Source: Afipia sp. GAS231 (lineage in GTDB: Bacteria > Pseudomonadota > Alphaproteobacteria > Rhizobiales > Xanthobacteraceae). From it: a stretch of DNA of 64,000 nucleotides. The stretch lies in NCBI RefSeq assembly GCF_900103365.1, contig NZ_LT629703.1, positions 2,170,001-2,234,000 of the forward strand, in the 5' to 3' direction. This document shows positions 7,353 to 16,293 of this stretch, one piece after another (the stretch's first letter is position 1; each line of letters begins with the position of its first letter). A program made the position numbers and the translations under genes. The notes below the pieces were generated by a model, which saw only the letters and a list, made by a program, of their open reading frames with translations, did not search any database and was not told where the DNA came from.

Positions 7353-7676
7353 CGTAACTCCTCGATTGATTTTGTGACGTTCGGTTCCAGATGCCGCAAA
7401 AGAAATGGTCGACCCAACGCGGAGGCGTTGACGAGCTCGTGCCAATTTCTTGCGGATCCGCGCCAACGTTGGCGACGGAACCGTTGCGGGAACCAGAGTG
7501 GTCCTCGCACAGTGTTTTGGTTCTCGTGGTCTAAGACAAAGATTGGGTCGGCAACATGGCTGGAGCGAGCCGGATAAATGTCCGCGCACGATCAACAGCT
7601 GACATCACCGGACATATACGGTGTGTCATTTGCAGCACACCAACGTCAGGGTCTACGAGAGGCACCGCGCAAGCAA
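7353..7676. other. Intergenic stretch without a recognisable gene
   Basis: These 324 bases lie between two minus-strand genes and should hold the promoter of the RlpA-like gene and the 3' end of the kinase transcript. I see no convincing coding frame, RNA gene or strong hairpin. Confidence 0.5.
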
Positions 7677-9416
7677 TCAGCGATGCCCGAAGTGCTGGAG
7701 CGCCAGCAGCAGGATGACCGCGAGCGCGAGCACGGTGGTCGTGCTCTTCCAGAACAATAGCGGGTTGCGCTCGATCAGCGGCGTCGATGACGTCGAGAGA
7801 TAATTGGCATTGGGGTGACGCAGGTCGAACAAAAATTCCGACAGGCTGTCGTAGCGCTTGGCGGGATTGGGATGCACGGCCTTCTCCAGCGCGCCGTCGA
7901 TCCACTCCGGGATGTCGCGGCTGCCGTGCGAGGCCGGGCCATAGACCAGCTTGCCGAACTGCGCGCGCGTTCGTGCGCGTGCGATCTGCGCGCCGTAGGG
8001 CAGTTTCCCCGTCAGCATCTGATAGGTGATGACGCCGAGCGAAAACAGGTCGGAGCGCGACGTGGCCGGCGCGCCCAGGAAATATTCCGGCGCGGTATAT
8101 TGCTGCGTGCCCAGGATGTCGTTGCGGTTTCCGGAGGGTGCGGCCTCGACGACGCCGGTGATTTTGGTCGACCCGAAATCGATGATCTTCACGGTGCCTG
8201 TCGCGTCGATCATGATGTTGTCGGGCCGGATGTCCTGGTGCAGCATTTCCTTGCGGTGGAAGGCGCGCAGGCCCTTGGCGATCTGCTCGACGATGCCGCG
8301 CACGGTTTCCAGGCCTGGTTTCGGATTGTCGATCATCCACTGGGTCAGCGTCTGCCCGTCGATGAATTCGGTGACGACATAAAGGAAGTTGCGCCGGCGC
8401 TGCGGCGGACAGGGTTTTAGCACATGCGGGCTGTCGATCCGCCGCGCCACCCATTCCTCCATCATGAAGCGCTTCAGATAAGCGGGATCGTCGCGCAGGT
8501 CGATCGAGGGAATCTTGATGGTCACGATCGCATCGGTTTCGATGTCGACGGCGAGATAGATGTGGCTTCGGCTCGAGGCGTGCAGTTCGCGAATGATCCG
8601 GTAACCGTCGAAAACCGCCCGCGCTTCCAATAGCGGCGGCAGCGGCAACTCATGCGCCTGGCCGAACACTTCGCGGGCGGCACCGTCAGGCACTTCGTCG
8701 ATACGGACGATCTGGACGGTAAGGTTGTCCTTGCTGCCGAGTTCATAGGCCAGTTCGACGACGGCCTTCGCGGCCTGGTCGAGATCATCGGCGCCGTCCT
8801 TGACCACCCGCGCGATCACGCGCTCGCCGACATGCTCGTAGATGCCGTCGGTCACCAGCACGAAAGTGTCGCCCTTCTCGACCTTAGACGTCAGATAGTC
8901 GATTTCGATCTGGGAATTCACCCCCAGCGCCCGCCCGAGATAGCTCTGCTCCGACGAGATGACGACGCGATGGTCTTCGGTCAGCTGTTCCAGCGTATTG
9001 CCGGAAACCCGATAGATCCTGGAATCGCCGACGTGAAACAGGTGCGCCGTGGTCGACTTGATGACCATTGCGCTTAATGTGCAGACGTAGCCGCGATCCT
9101 TGTCATAGGAATACTGGCTGCGTCGCGTCTGCGAGTGCAGCCAGGAATTGGTCGCCTCCAGCACGCGCTGCGCCGACGTCCGCACCGACCAGGATTCCGA
9201 CGTGCAGTAATAGTCGGTCAAAAATCCCTTGACCGCGGACTCGGCCGCGATCCGGCTGACATTGCTGCTGGAGATGCCATCCGCCAGCACGATGGCGATA
9301 CCCTTCAGGCTGAGCAACGGCTCGTCCGGAATCAGAACGCCGTGAAAATCCTGATTGGTCTCCTTGCGACCTTTGTCAGAATGTTGCCCGACCGATATTT
9401 TCAGTTCACGCGGCAT
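7677..9416 (-). CDS. Bifunctional PP2C phosphatase / Ser-Thr protein kinase, tail-anchored
   Basis: One 579-residue chain (from ATG 9416; an in-frame TTG at 9443 would add nine residues). Residues 8-240 form a PP2C phosphatase with its metal-binding acids: D-G at 46-47, H-V-G-D-S-R at 128-133, V-T-D-G at 188-191 and K-D-N at 229-231. Residues 272-535 form a protein kinase: Lys301 in V-T-I-K-I, H-Q-D at 393-395 with Asn400, D-F-G at 413-415 and A-P-E at 442-444. The glycine-rich loop is degenerate (L-H-A-S-S-R-S-H). Residues about 558-574 form one C-terminal membrane span, leaving both domains in the cytoplasm. It lies 62 bp downstream of a formate/nitrite channel gene, so the two are probably cotranscribed. 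Confidence 0.92.
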   Translation of the reverse strand: MPRELKISVGQHSDKGRKETNQDFHGVLIPDEPLLSLKGIAIVLADGISSSNVSRIAAESAVKGFLTDYYCTSESWSVRTSAQRVLEATNSWLHSQTRRSQYSYDKDRGYVCTLSAMVIKSTTAHLFHVGDSRIYRVSGNTLEQLTEDHRVVISSEQSYLGRALGVNSQIEIDYLTSKVEKGDTFVLVTDGIYEHVGERVIARVVKDGADDLDQAAKAVVELAYELGSKDNLTVQIVRIDEVPDGAAREVFGQAHELPLPPLLEARAVFDGYRIIRELHASSRSHIYLAVDIETDAIVTIKIPSIDLRDDPAYLKRFMMEEWVARRIDSPHVLKPCPPQRRRNFLYVVTEFIDGQTLTQWMIDNPKPGLETVRGIVEQIAKGLRAFHRKEMLHQDIRPDNIMIDATGTVKIIDFGSTKITGVVEAAPSGNRNDILGTQQYTAPEYFLGAPATSRSDLFSLGVITYQMLTGKLPYGAQIARARTRAQFGKLVYGPASHGSRDIPEWIDGALEKAVHPNPAKRYDSLSEFLFDLRHPNANYLSTSSTPLIERNPLLFWKSTTTVLALAVILLLALQHFGHR

Positions 9417-9478
9417 CTGCACGACCAGGGAGCGGGGCCTCAACTAAACGGTCGAGACCCCCTCCAGTCAATCGCCGA

Positions 9479-10291
9479 TCAGGCCTGGCCGCGCTTCGGC
9501 TGCGTCAGGACGTGGGTGGTGTAGAGGGTCAATCCGGTGAAGGCGAGGCCGCCGACCAGGTTGCCGAGCACGGTCGGAATCTCATTCCAGATGAAGTAGT
9601 CCAGGATGGAAAACTTGGCATGCAGCATCAGACCCGACGGGAACAGGAACATGTTCACGACGGAATGCTCGAACACCATGTAGAAGAACACCAGGATCGG
9701 CATCCACATCGCGATCACCTTGCCGGGGACCGTGGTGGAGATCATGGCGCCGACGACGCCGGTGGACACCATCCAGTTGCACAGCATGCCGCGGATGAAC
9801 AGCGTCGCCATACCGGCCGCACCATGCGCCGCATAGCCCAGCGTTCGGCCCTCGCCGATGTTTCCGATCGCAGCACCTACCTTGTCGGGCTCCTGCGTGA
9901 AGCCGAACGTCGTCACGAAGGCCATCATGAAGGCCACCGTGAGAGCGCCTGCAAAATTGCCGATGAACACGAGGCCCCAGTTTCGCAGAACGCCGCCGAG
10001 TGTGACACCCGGGCGTTTGTCGAGCAGCGCCAGTGGCGAGAGCACGAACACGCCGGTCAGGAGATCGAAGCCCAAGAGGTAGAGCATGCAGAAGCCGACC
10101 GGAAACAACAGTGCGCCGACGATCGGCTGGCCCGTGTTGACGTTGATCGTCACGGCGAACCACGCCGCCAGCGCGAGGATGGCGCCGGCCATATAGGCGC
10201 GGATGATGGTGTCGCGTGTCGACATGAAGATTTTGGATTCTCCGGCATCGACCATCTTGGTGACGAATTCCGAAGGCGCGAGATAGGCCAT
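9479..10291 (-). CDS. Formate/nitrite transporter family channel
   Basis: This 270-residue inner-membrane protein has six hydrophobic spans, the length and layout of the FocA/NirC family. These form pentameric channels for small anions such as formate, nitrite or hydrosulfide. Recognisable blocks are N-x-x-G-x-P-I-x-G-A-L-L-F-P-V-G, G-N-F-A-G-A-L and the L-F-I-R-G-M-L-C-N-W-M-V motif. ATG 10291 has a GGGGA ribosome-binding site. Sitting directly before a phosphatase/kinase fusion suggests that transport or nitrogen use is controlled by phosphorylation. No nitrate or nitrite reductase genes are in the window, so the anion cannot be assigned. Confidence 0.92.
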   Translation of the reverse strand: MAYLAPSEFVTKMVDAGESKIFMSTRDTIIRAYMAGAILALAAWFAVTINVNTGQPIVGALLFPVGFCMLYLLGFDLLTGVFVLSPLALLDKRPGVTLGGVLRNWGLVFIGNFAGALTVAFMMAFVTTFGFTQEPDKVGAAIGNIGEGRTLGYAAHGAAGMATLFIRGMLCNWMVSTGVVGAMISTTVPGKVIAMWMPILVFFYMVFEHSVVNMFLFPSGLMLHAKFSILDYFIWNEIPTVLGNLVGGLAFTGLTLYTTHVLTQPKRGQA

Positions 10292-10799
10292 TCCAGTTCC
10301 CCTTGTGTGGCAGAAAGTATTGAAAAAACGCCGGCCATCACGCTGGCCGCGCCGATGTAAAAGCTAGGCCGTCCTCGCGCGAGAGCCGGAAGTGGCGCCA
10401 TCGGCAGAAGCACAGGGCTTCCGCTGACAGCACCGCTGGCGGCACGCTCACGCCCGATCAAAACAGAGATGCACAAGCTTTGTGGAGTGGCCCCGACGAC
10501 TGCTCCAGGCGCCTCAGCGAGGTCGCCCGATCCCTGCACCTGACCAACGCTGGCCTCGGCAATCCAAACGGCAGTCGTCATTGACTGAGGATCATTTAAG
10601 CAATCGATGTGCCAACCCCGAATTCGAGGTAAGGCACTATAATATCAGGATTTTTTTGAAATCGACGCGACTGCCCCAAATGCAGCGGTGTCACGACATG
10701 CCCTCAATTTGTGCATATGCACAGATGTTGGCGTGCGCGGCAAAAGCCGGCGCAAGGCGCGAGCTTTGCGTTCGTAGCAACATTATCAGCGAGCGCCGC
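10292..10799. other. Intergenic region upstream of the channel/kinase operon
   Basis: This 508-bp stretch should contain the promoter for the channel gene. I see no supportable coding frame. It holds a perfect 14-bp palindrome at 10710-10723 and, at about 10471-10483, CACAA and TTGTG arms around a 3-nt centre. Confidence 0.5.
10710..10723. promoter_or_regulatory. Perfect 14-bp palindrome, possible operator
   Basis: TGTGCATATGCACA reads identically on both strands. It is about 420 bp upstream of the channel gene start and 77 bp beyond the end of the binding-protein gene, so its target is unclear. A chance occurrence cannot be excluded. Confidence 0.25.
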
Positions 10800-11606
10800 T
10801 CACCGGGTCTGGGTACGGATCGGCGCGTCCTTCAGACCGTTGTTGTCATAGGCCTTGCGCAGCGTGCCGTTCGAAATCGCCTCAGTCAGGAATTTGGCCG
10901 CGAACGCCAGCGACTCCGGATGATTCGGTGGTACCGCCACGGCCGTCACGGTCTGCTTGAAGGTCTCGTCCAGCACCTTCGTACCCGGAATCTTCTTCGC
11001 CATCGCATTGAGCTGGTCGCGCGACAGCGCGAACGCGTCGATCTCACCCTTGCTGAGCAGGCCGAAGATTTCGTCATAGGTCTGGTAGCCCGTGACCTTG
11101 GCGTTCTTCAGATGCGCGATCGCACCGCGCATGGTGGTGGTGTTGTTGACCGCGGCGACCTTGACGCCGGGCTGATCGAGCGTCGCGAAATTCGTCACCG
11201 CCGAGTTCGGCTTGACGATGTAGGTGGCGTCCGCAACCTCGTAGATCGGCCCGAACGACATCTTGCCTTCGCGCTCCGGGTCCTTCGGCAGGAAGGTGAC
11301 GTCCCAGGTCTTGTTCGACGCCGAGTCGGTGATCTGCCCGGAATTGTTGTGCACGACATATTCGACGGGAACGCCGAGCTGCGCCGCCATTTCCTTACCC
11401 AGGTCGACCGGCACGCCGGCATAGCCGCCGGACTCGGTTTTGGTCGACCAGAAGGCGCCGCCGGCCGGGCTGATCGCGATCGCGACCCGCAGCTTGCCGG
11501 TCGGCGCCATCTCGTCTTTCAAGGCATCGGCGCTCGCCGGCATCGTTGTCATCGCAGCAATTCCCAGAATGAGGCCGGCCATCGCCGGCAAGGATGGATG
11601 GTACAT
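10800..11606 (-). CDS. Amino-acid-type ABC transporter substrate-binding protein
   Basis: This 268-residue protein has a signal peptide at 1-26 (ending M-P-A-S-A-D-A). It belongs to the family-3 solute-binding fold: G-K-L-R-V-A-I-A-I-S at the mature start, G-Y-A-G-V-P-V-D-L-G-K-E-M-A-A-Q-L-G, and W-D-V-T-F-L-P in the first lobe. L-S-K-G-E-I-D-A-F-A-L-S-R marks the return to the hinge. It probably binds a polar amino acid or similar small molecule in the periplasm. No permease or ATPase gene accompanies it, so it must work with a transporter encoded elsewhere or act as a sensor. Confidence 0.85.
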   Translation of the reverse strand: MYHPSLPAMAGLILGIAAMTTMPASADALKDEMAPTGKLRVAIAISPAGGAFWSTKTESGGYAGVPVDLGKEMAAQLGVPVEYVVHNNSGQITDSASNKTWDVTFLPKDPEREGKMSFGPIYEVADATYIVKPNSAVTNFATLDQPGVKVAAVNNTTTMRGAIAHLKNAKVTGYQTYDEIFGLLSKGEIDAFALSRDQLNAMAKKIPGTKVLDETFKQTVTAVAVPPNHPESLAFAAKFLTEAISNGTLRKAYDNNGLKDAPIRTQTR

Positions 11607-11670
11607 CGGGCACGTCTCCCCTGGCCCGTTGTTGATGCCGGGCCTTCAGCGTTTTATCCGCGCCGGATAA

Positions 11671-12339
11671 TCAGCGCTTCTTCTTGGCCGGTGCGGCGCC
11701 CTTTTTGGCCGCGGCGGCCGGGGTCGCCGGCTTCGGCTCCACGGCATCGGGCTGTCCGAACGCGATGATCTGCACCCGGGCATTGACCGGCGACGCCGGC
11801 TTATTGGAATCCTGCAGCTGCTCTTCACCGAGGCCGAGCGCGACCAGGCGCTTGTTGGAGATCTTGAAGGTCGAGACCAGCACGTCCCGGATCGAGTCGG
11901 CGCGCCGCTGGCTCAGCGTCAGATTGGCGTCGCGCCTGCCACCGGACTCGGTGTGATCGACGATCAGGAACTTGTAGGGCCGCAACTTCGGATCCGCGAG
12001 CGCGTCGGCAAGACTGCCGATCATGCCGTAGGATCCCGGCCTGATCAGCGATGAGTCCGGATCGAACAACACGTCGAAGCGAACCTGCGTCAGCTTCGTC
12101 AGCTGGGGGGCGATCAGCGGCCGCTTGACCTGCTGTGCATCGGCCTTGGCCTTGACCCGATCGGCGGCCTGCTGCTTCAACGCGGCAACGTCGATGTCAG
12201 GCGCAGTGCCATCGGTTGCGGCCAGCTTGTCGATGATGTCGGCGGCCGGTATCGCCGTCTGGGCGTAGCCGGGGACGGCGAACATCGCCAGCGCCCCCAG
12301 CAACAGACCGAACTCGCGCAACTTTTTTGCCGAGCGCAT
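11671..12339 (-). CDS. OmpA family protein
   Basis: This 222-residue protein starts at ATG 12339, which overlaps the TGA of the preceding gene (ATGA), so the two are translationally coupled. A signal peptide covers residues 1-26 (ending P-G-Y-A-Q). An OmpA C-terminal peptidoglycan-binding domain occupies about residues 85-200: V-R-F-D-V-L-F-D-P-D-S-S-L-I-R-P, then V-D-H-T-E-S-G-G-R-R-D-A-N-L-T-L-S-Q-R-R-A. There is no beta-barrel or lipobox, so it should be periplasmic. It ends in an Ala/Pro/Lys-rich tail finishing K-K-K-R, which may strengthen contact with anionic cell-wall polymers. Confidence 0.88.
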   Translation of the reverse strand: MRSAKKLREFGLLLGALAMFAVPGYAQTAIPAADIIDKLAATDGTAPDIDVAALKQQAADRVKAKADAQQVKRPLIAPQLTKLTQVRFDVLFDPDSSLIRPGSYGMIGSLADALADPKLRPYKFLIVDHTESGGRRDANLTLSQRRADSIRDVLVSTFKISNKRLVALGLGEEQLQDSNKPASPVNARVQIIAFGQPDAVEPKPATPAAAAKKGAAPAKKKR

Positions 12340-12758
12340 CAGCGATACCCCGCCGCTGCGATCGCCTTGTTGCAGTTGCCGGTCGCCTTCTTGGTCGAGT
12401 CGAGCAGGCATTGCAGGCCCTTGGCGGGATCGGCTTTGGCCTCGCTGCACAGATGGTTCATTTCCCAGTTGCACAGCTTCATCAGGGTGATACGCGCGGT
12501 GATACGCTGCTGGATGGCCGAAAAGGCGCGGGTGGAATCGGCCTGGCATTTGGCCGACACCACGTCCACGTTGCGGTTGAGGCATTCCTTCAGGCGCGTT
12601 GGGTCCAAATTGACGCCGCGGCAGTTGTCGTCGATGTCCTTGCCGCAACTGGCCCCCAGCAGGGTAGCGGCCTCTTCATATTTCATCGCCTGCTGCGCCG
12701 ACGCCAGCGAAGGCGCGCACACCGCGAGGACGAGCAGGACAATCCGGAATCGGTTCAT
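12339..12758 (-). CDS. Exported cysteine-repeat protein
   Basis: This 139-residue protein has a signal peptide at about 1-22 (ending S-L-A-S-A-Q). The mature part has exactly eight cysteines in two tandem units, each spaced C-x7-C-x12-C-x11-C, joined by a linker of about 24 residues. The pattern resembles the cysteine-rich GLG1-type repeat found in some rhizobial exported proteins and should make four disulfides. It is the first gene of a coupled pair with the OmpA-like protein, which suggests the two act together in the periplasm. The exact function is unknown. Confidence 0.8.
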   Translation of the reverse strand: MNRFRIVLLVLAVCAPSLASAQQAMKYEEAATLLGASCGKDIDDNCRGVNLDPTRLKECLNRNVDVVSAKCQADSTRAFSAIQQRITARITLMKLCNWEMNHLCSEAKADPAKGLQCLLDSTKKATGNCNKAIAAAGYR

Positions 12759-12907
12759 GCCCTCACCTCACACAAGGAGGGGGGCGATGGTCAAGGTGCA
12801 TCTTCCGATTGGCCCGGACACAGCTATATTGCGTCGCAACATGTCACCGCTTCGTCACAGCCCAAGATCTTGCACATCCGAAAGTCTGGCAGGGCTTGCG
12901 CGCGCCC

Positions 12908-14089
12908 TCAGGGCGCGGTCCGCGCCGCCGGCACCTTGATCTCCTGCGGCAGAATAACAGCGGCCACGATCACCAGCAGGCACAGCGCACCGAACGCCTG
13001 CAGCATGGTAACGAAGCCGCCCCGCTCGTACAACCAGGCAACGAGGCCGACGGACGCGCCCGCCGCGGTAAAGCCGATAAAGTAACGCACCGAATAGGCT
13101 CGAGAGCGCCATTCCTCGCTGGTATATTTGCCGACCATGGCGTCGTTGACGGTGACCTGCCCGAACGCGCCCATCACGATGCCGATGGAAGCAATGATCA
13201 GCGGCAGGTTCGACAAGGTCGCTGCAAAATACATGAACGGCGCCAGCATGAACGACAGCGGCAGCATCACTGACTTCAGCGAGTGGCGGTCGATCAGTTT
13301 GCCGATGGTGTATTGCGTCATGGCGCCGAACACGTAGACACCGGCCGCGATCAGGCCCAGCAGCGCCGGGCTGTTGGTCATGCCGGCGAGCCGTTCCGCG
13401 AACAGTTTTGGCATGGCCACCGTGATGGCGTTGAACGTGGTCGATATCGCGATCACGACGATCAGCAAGGCCAGCAACACCCGCCACATGTCCTCTTTGG
13501 CGACGCGCGCTTGGGCCGCGGCCTGCTTGAAGCCGGAACGATCCTCGTGGACCACCATCTGTGCGAAGGCGATGCCGATCAGGATGGTGACGATGCCGGG
13601 GACGATGAAGGCCCAGCGCCAGCCGAGATATTGCCCGACCACGCCGGTGACCAGCGCCGACGACGCCACCCCGAGATTGCCCCAGACCCCGTTCAGCCCC
13701 ATCTCGCGGCCGAGCTTGTCGGCATAGGACACGATCATGGCGGTGCCGACCGGATGGTAGATCGAGGCAAAAAGGCCGATCGACAGCAAGGCCGCGCCGA
13801 GCTGCAGCGGCGTCTGCACGAAGCCGACCGCGATCATCGAGGCGCCGATGCCGGCAAAGAAGATCACCATCATGTGGCGGCGGCTCCAGCGGTCGCCGAG
13901 CCAGCCTGTTATCAGCGAGCCGGCGCCAAAGGCAATAAAGCCCGGGGTGGCGTAAGGCAGCAGTTCCGAATAGGCCATGCCGAGCGCCGGACCCATTACG
14001 ATCACCGCGGCGGCAAAGATCAGCATCGCGTAGTGGTCGATGAAATGGGCCGCATTGACGAAGCCGATCACCCGGCTCGGGCTGTTCAT
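12908..14089 (-). CDS. Major facilitator superfamily transporter
   Basis: This 393-residue membrane protein has twelve predicted spans. The loop 2-3 signature is G-W-L-G-D-R-W-S-R-R-H, and the first span contains the N-A-A-H-F-I-D-H-Y-A-M-L-I-F motif seen in fosmidomycin-resistance-like and sugar/aromatic carriers. ATG 14089 is 62 bp from the divergent AraC-type regulator at 14152, which probably controls it. It is most likely an efflux pump of the inner membrane. The substrate is unknown. Confidence 0.87.
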   Translation of the reverse strand: MNSPSRVIGFVNAAHFIDHYAMLIFAAAVIVMGPALGMAYSELLPYATPGFIAFGAGSLITGWLGDRWSRRHMMVIFFAGIGASMIAVGFVQTPLQLGAALLSIGLFASIYHPVGTAMIVSYADKLGREMGLNGVWGNLGVASSALVTGVVGQYLGWRWAFIVPGIVTILIGIAFAQMVVHEDRSGFKQAAAQARVAKEDMWRVLLALLIVVIAISTTFNAITVAMPKLFAERLAGMTNSPALLGLIAAGVYVFGAMTQYTIGKLIDRHSLKSVMLPLSFMLAPFMYFAATLSNLPLIIASIGIVMGAFGQVTVNDAMVGKYTSEEWRSRAYSVRYFIGFTAAGASVGLVAWLYERGGFVTMLQAFGALCLLVIVAAVILPQEIKVPAARTAP

Positions 14090-14151
14090 GGGGGCGAATC
14101 CTCTGGTCCCGCATTGTTCTGAAATAGGTTATACGGGGTTGTCCTGACGAG

Positions 14152-14961
14152 ATGTCGCCAATGAATATCGCCGAAAAGCCAATTGCCGCCATACTCGGAC
14201 GCCGCATCTCGACCGGCGACGGCATCCACATGATCGCCAACACCTACCAAAAAGGCATTCGCCTCGACACCCATATGCACCGCGAAGCCCAACTGGTGTA
14301 TGCCGCCCGTGGCACCATGCAGGTGACCACCCCGAAAGGCCGCTGGCTGGTGCCGCCGGATCGCGCGGTCTGGGTGCCGGCGCAGCTCGCCCATGCCATC
14401 GATGTGCTGGCCGATATCGAAATGCGGACGCTGTATTTCGACCTCGCGTGGCTGAAGCGCGAGCAACGCAGCGCCAGCCTGGACGCCGAATTCGTGGTGC
14501 GGGTATCGCCGCTGCTGCATCAGGCGATCCTGGCGCTGTTCGACGATCACACCACGCCCGAGCGTACCGCCCTCCTCATCCGGCTGGCGATGCTGGAATT
14601 ACATCAGGCCGAGGATTCCGCGACCTTCATCCCGCTGCCGCACGAGCCGCGCTGCCGCCGCGCCGCCGACATCGTGCTGGCGGACCTGACCGGCGACCAC
14701 GAGATCGAGACGCTGGCGCGTGAGGTCGGCACCTCGGCGCGGACACTGTCTCGGCTGTTCGCGGCCGAGACCCAACTGAGCTTCAAGAGCTGGTGCCAGC
14801 GCGCCCGCATCGCCGCCGCGATCGAAAAACTCTCGACCGACGTCAACCTCTCGGTCAAGCAGCTCGCCTCCGACCTCGGTTACGCCAGCGTCCCGGCGTT
14901 TTCCCATGCCTTCCGGCAGGTGACCGGCAAGACGCCGACCGAGTTCGCGGACAAGGTATAG
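14152..14961 (+). CDS. AraC family transcriptional regulator with cupin sensor domain
   Basis: This 269-residue protein has an N-terminal cupin-like ligand domain (H-M-H-R-E-A-Q-L-V-Y-A-A-R-G, then P-P-D-R-A-V-W-V-P-A-Q-L-A-H). Two C-terminal helix-turn-helix motifs span about residues 170-265: I-E-T-L-A-R-E-V-G-T-S-A-R-T-L-S-R-L-F, then V-K-Q-L-A-S-D-L-G-Y-A-S-V-P-A-F-S-H-A-F. The end K-T-P-T-E-F is typical. The tight divergent arrangement with the MFS gene indicates local control of efflux. The oxidoreductase gene at 15030 could be a second target. The ligand is not known. Confidence 0.9.
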   Translation: MSPMNIAEKPIAAILGRRISTGDGIHMIANTYQKGIRLDTHMHREAQLVYAARGTMQVTTPKGRWLVPPDRAVWVPAQLAHAIDVLADIEMRTLYFDLAWLKREQRSASLDAEFVVRVSPLLHQAILALFDDHTTPERTALLIRLAMLELHQAEDSATFIPLPHEPRCRRAADIVLADLTGDHEIETLAREVGTSARTLSRLFAAETQLSFKSWCQRARIAAAIEKLSTDVNLSVKQLASDLGYASVPAFSHAFRQVTGKTPTEFADKV

Positions 14962-15029
14962 TTTGGGCGTGCAGCGAATGCGCTTCCACACGAGGCCGCC
15001 CGGCTCAGGGAATATCGGAGGTTTGATCG

Positions 15030-16169
15030 ATGGTTGTTTGGACCCCTCTTCGGTTCAACTGCGGACGAGAGATCGCAAATCGATTTGTCATTGCGCCGTT
15101 AACGACCGATTCTTCCCGTGAAGACGGGACGTCTCCCGAAAACGAAGTCGAATTCGTCCGGCGACGCTCTGCCAGCGGATTTGGAGCTACCATTTCTTCC
15201 GCCGCTTACGTCGAAGAGGGCGGCCGCTCCTGGCAGGGAATAGGTGCGGCCCATGACGGACATTTGTCCAGTCTCCACCGGCTCGCGGAAGCGATGCGTG
15301 CTGCAGGAGGTCTTGCGATCCTGCAGATTTATGACGGTGGCCGCATCGCAAAGCCCGAGTTGATTGGTGAACAAGTTCTGCGCGCGCCTTCTGCGGTTGC
15401 ATCGTTGCGGCCAGGCGCCAAGACGCCGAGGGCGATGACATCAGATGAAGTGGAAAACCTGATTGCAAGCTTTCGAGAGGCTGCTTCGCTTGCTCGAAAA
15501 GCCGGTTTCGACGGCGTCGAGATCCACGGAGCCAACCACTACGCCGTTCATCAGTTTTTTTCGCCTCGGGCCAATCATCGCACTGATAATTGGGGAGGCA
15601 CGCTTTCAAAGCGCATGAACTTCCCTCTCGCTGTCGCGCAGGCCGTTCGCGACGCGCTCGGTCCAAAGCTGATCGCCGGGTTTCGCGTGACGCCATTCGA
15701 GGCCGAGGCGGATGGTTACACGGTTGAGGACGCCAAACTGCTTTGCGACGAACTTGCCAGGTTGAATCTCGACTACATCTCCGTTTCGCTCGATGACTAC
15801 CGGCTGAGCCGACCAACGGGAGAGACCCGGGTCTATAGTGGTCCGGTCGAGAAGGTCTCTACTCCGGCAGAGAATCCGATCACGGCATTTGCCCGCGTCA
15901 TCGCGGGTCGTAGCGCGGTCATGGCAAGCGGCGGGATCAAGACGTGCGTCGATGCCGAAGGGGCGATCAACCTGGGAGCCGACCTGGTTGCCGTCGGACG
16001 CGCTGTGGTGGTCGATCCGGAGTGGCTTGCCAAAGTCCGGAGCAACAGCGAGGCATCGATCCTTGCCGGACTGCCGAAGGATGAGCTCGAAATAGCCAAA
16101 GCTTTGAGCATTCCTCCGCGAATGGTCGAATACCTGCTGAGCCGGCCAGGCTGGATCCCTCGTCTTTAG
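15030..16169 (+). CDS. Old-yellow-enzyme family NADH:flavin oxidoreductase
   Basis: This 379-residue FMN-dependent TIM-barrel enzyme has full family length. The active-site pair His166/Asn169 appears as H-G-A-N, followed by H-Q-F-F-S-P-R-A-N-H-R-T-D-N-W-G-G, the strongest signature of the family. The usual Q-x-x-H-x-G-R segment reads Q-I-Y-D-G-G-R, so Asp replaces the common His or Trp/His there. M-A-S-G-G-I and L-V-A-V-G-R-A at the end bind the FMN phosphate. Such enzymes reduce enones, nitro compounds or related electrophiles. GGAGG precedes ATG 15030. Confidence 0.9.
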   Translation: MVVWTPLRFNCGREIANRFVIAPLTTDSSREDGTSPENEVEFVRRRSASGFGATISSAAYVEEGGRSWQGIGAAHDGHLSSLHRLAEAMRAAGGLAILQIYDGGRIAKPELIGEQVLRAPSAVASLRPGAKTPRAMTSDEVENLIASFREAASLARKAGFDGVEIHGANHYAVHQFFSPRANHRTDNWGGTLSKRMNFPLAVAQAVRDALGPKLIAGFRVTPFEAEADGYTVEDAKLLCDELARLNLDYISVSLDDYRLSRPTGETRVYSGPVEKVSTPAENPITAFARVIAGRSAVMASGGIKTCVDAEGAINLGADLVAVGRAVVVDPEWLAKVRSNSEASILAGLPKDELEIAKALSIPPRMVEYLLSRPGWIPRL

Positions 16170-16293
16170 ACCTTAAAACTCGACCTTCGTCGGCAATGAC
16201 ATATTTCCGTGCGATCCATGCGCTTGATTCGGGTCGGCAGAACCCCAAATCACGTGTAGCATCGTCAGCTAAACCGCCGGATCAGACCGCCCC

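Noticed and set aside
10150..10581. 143-codon minus-strand frame upstream of and overlapping the channel gene start
   Set aside because: It overlaps the conserved N-terminus of the channel in another frame and has no family features.
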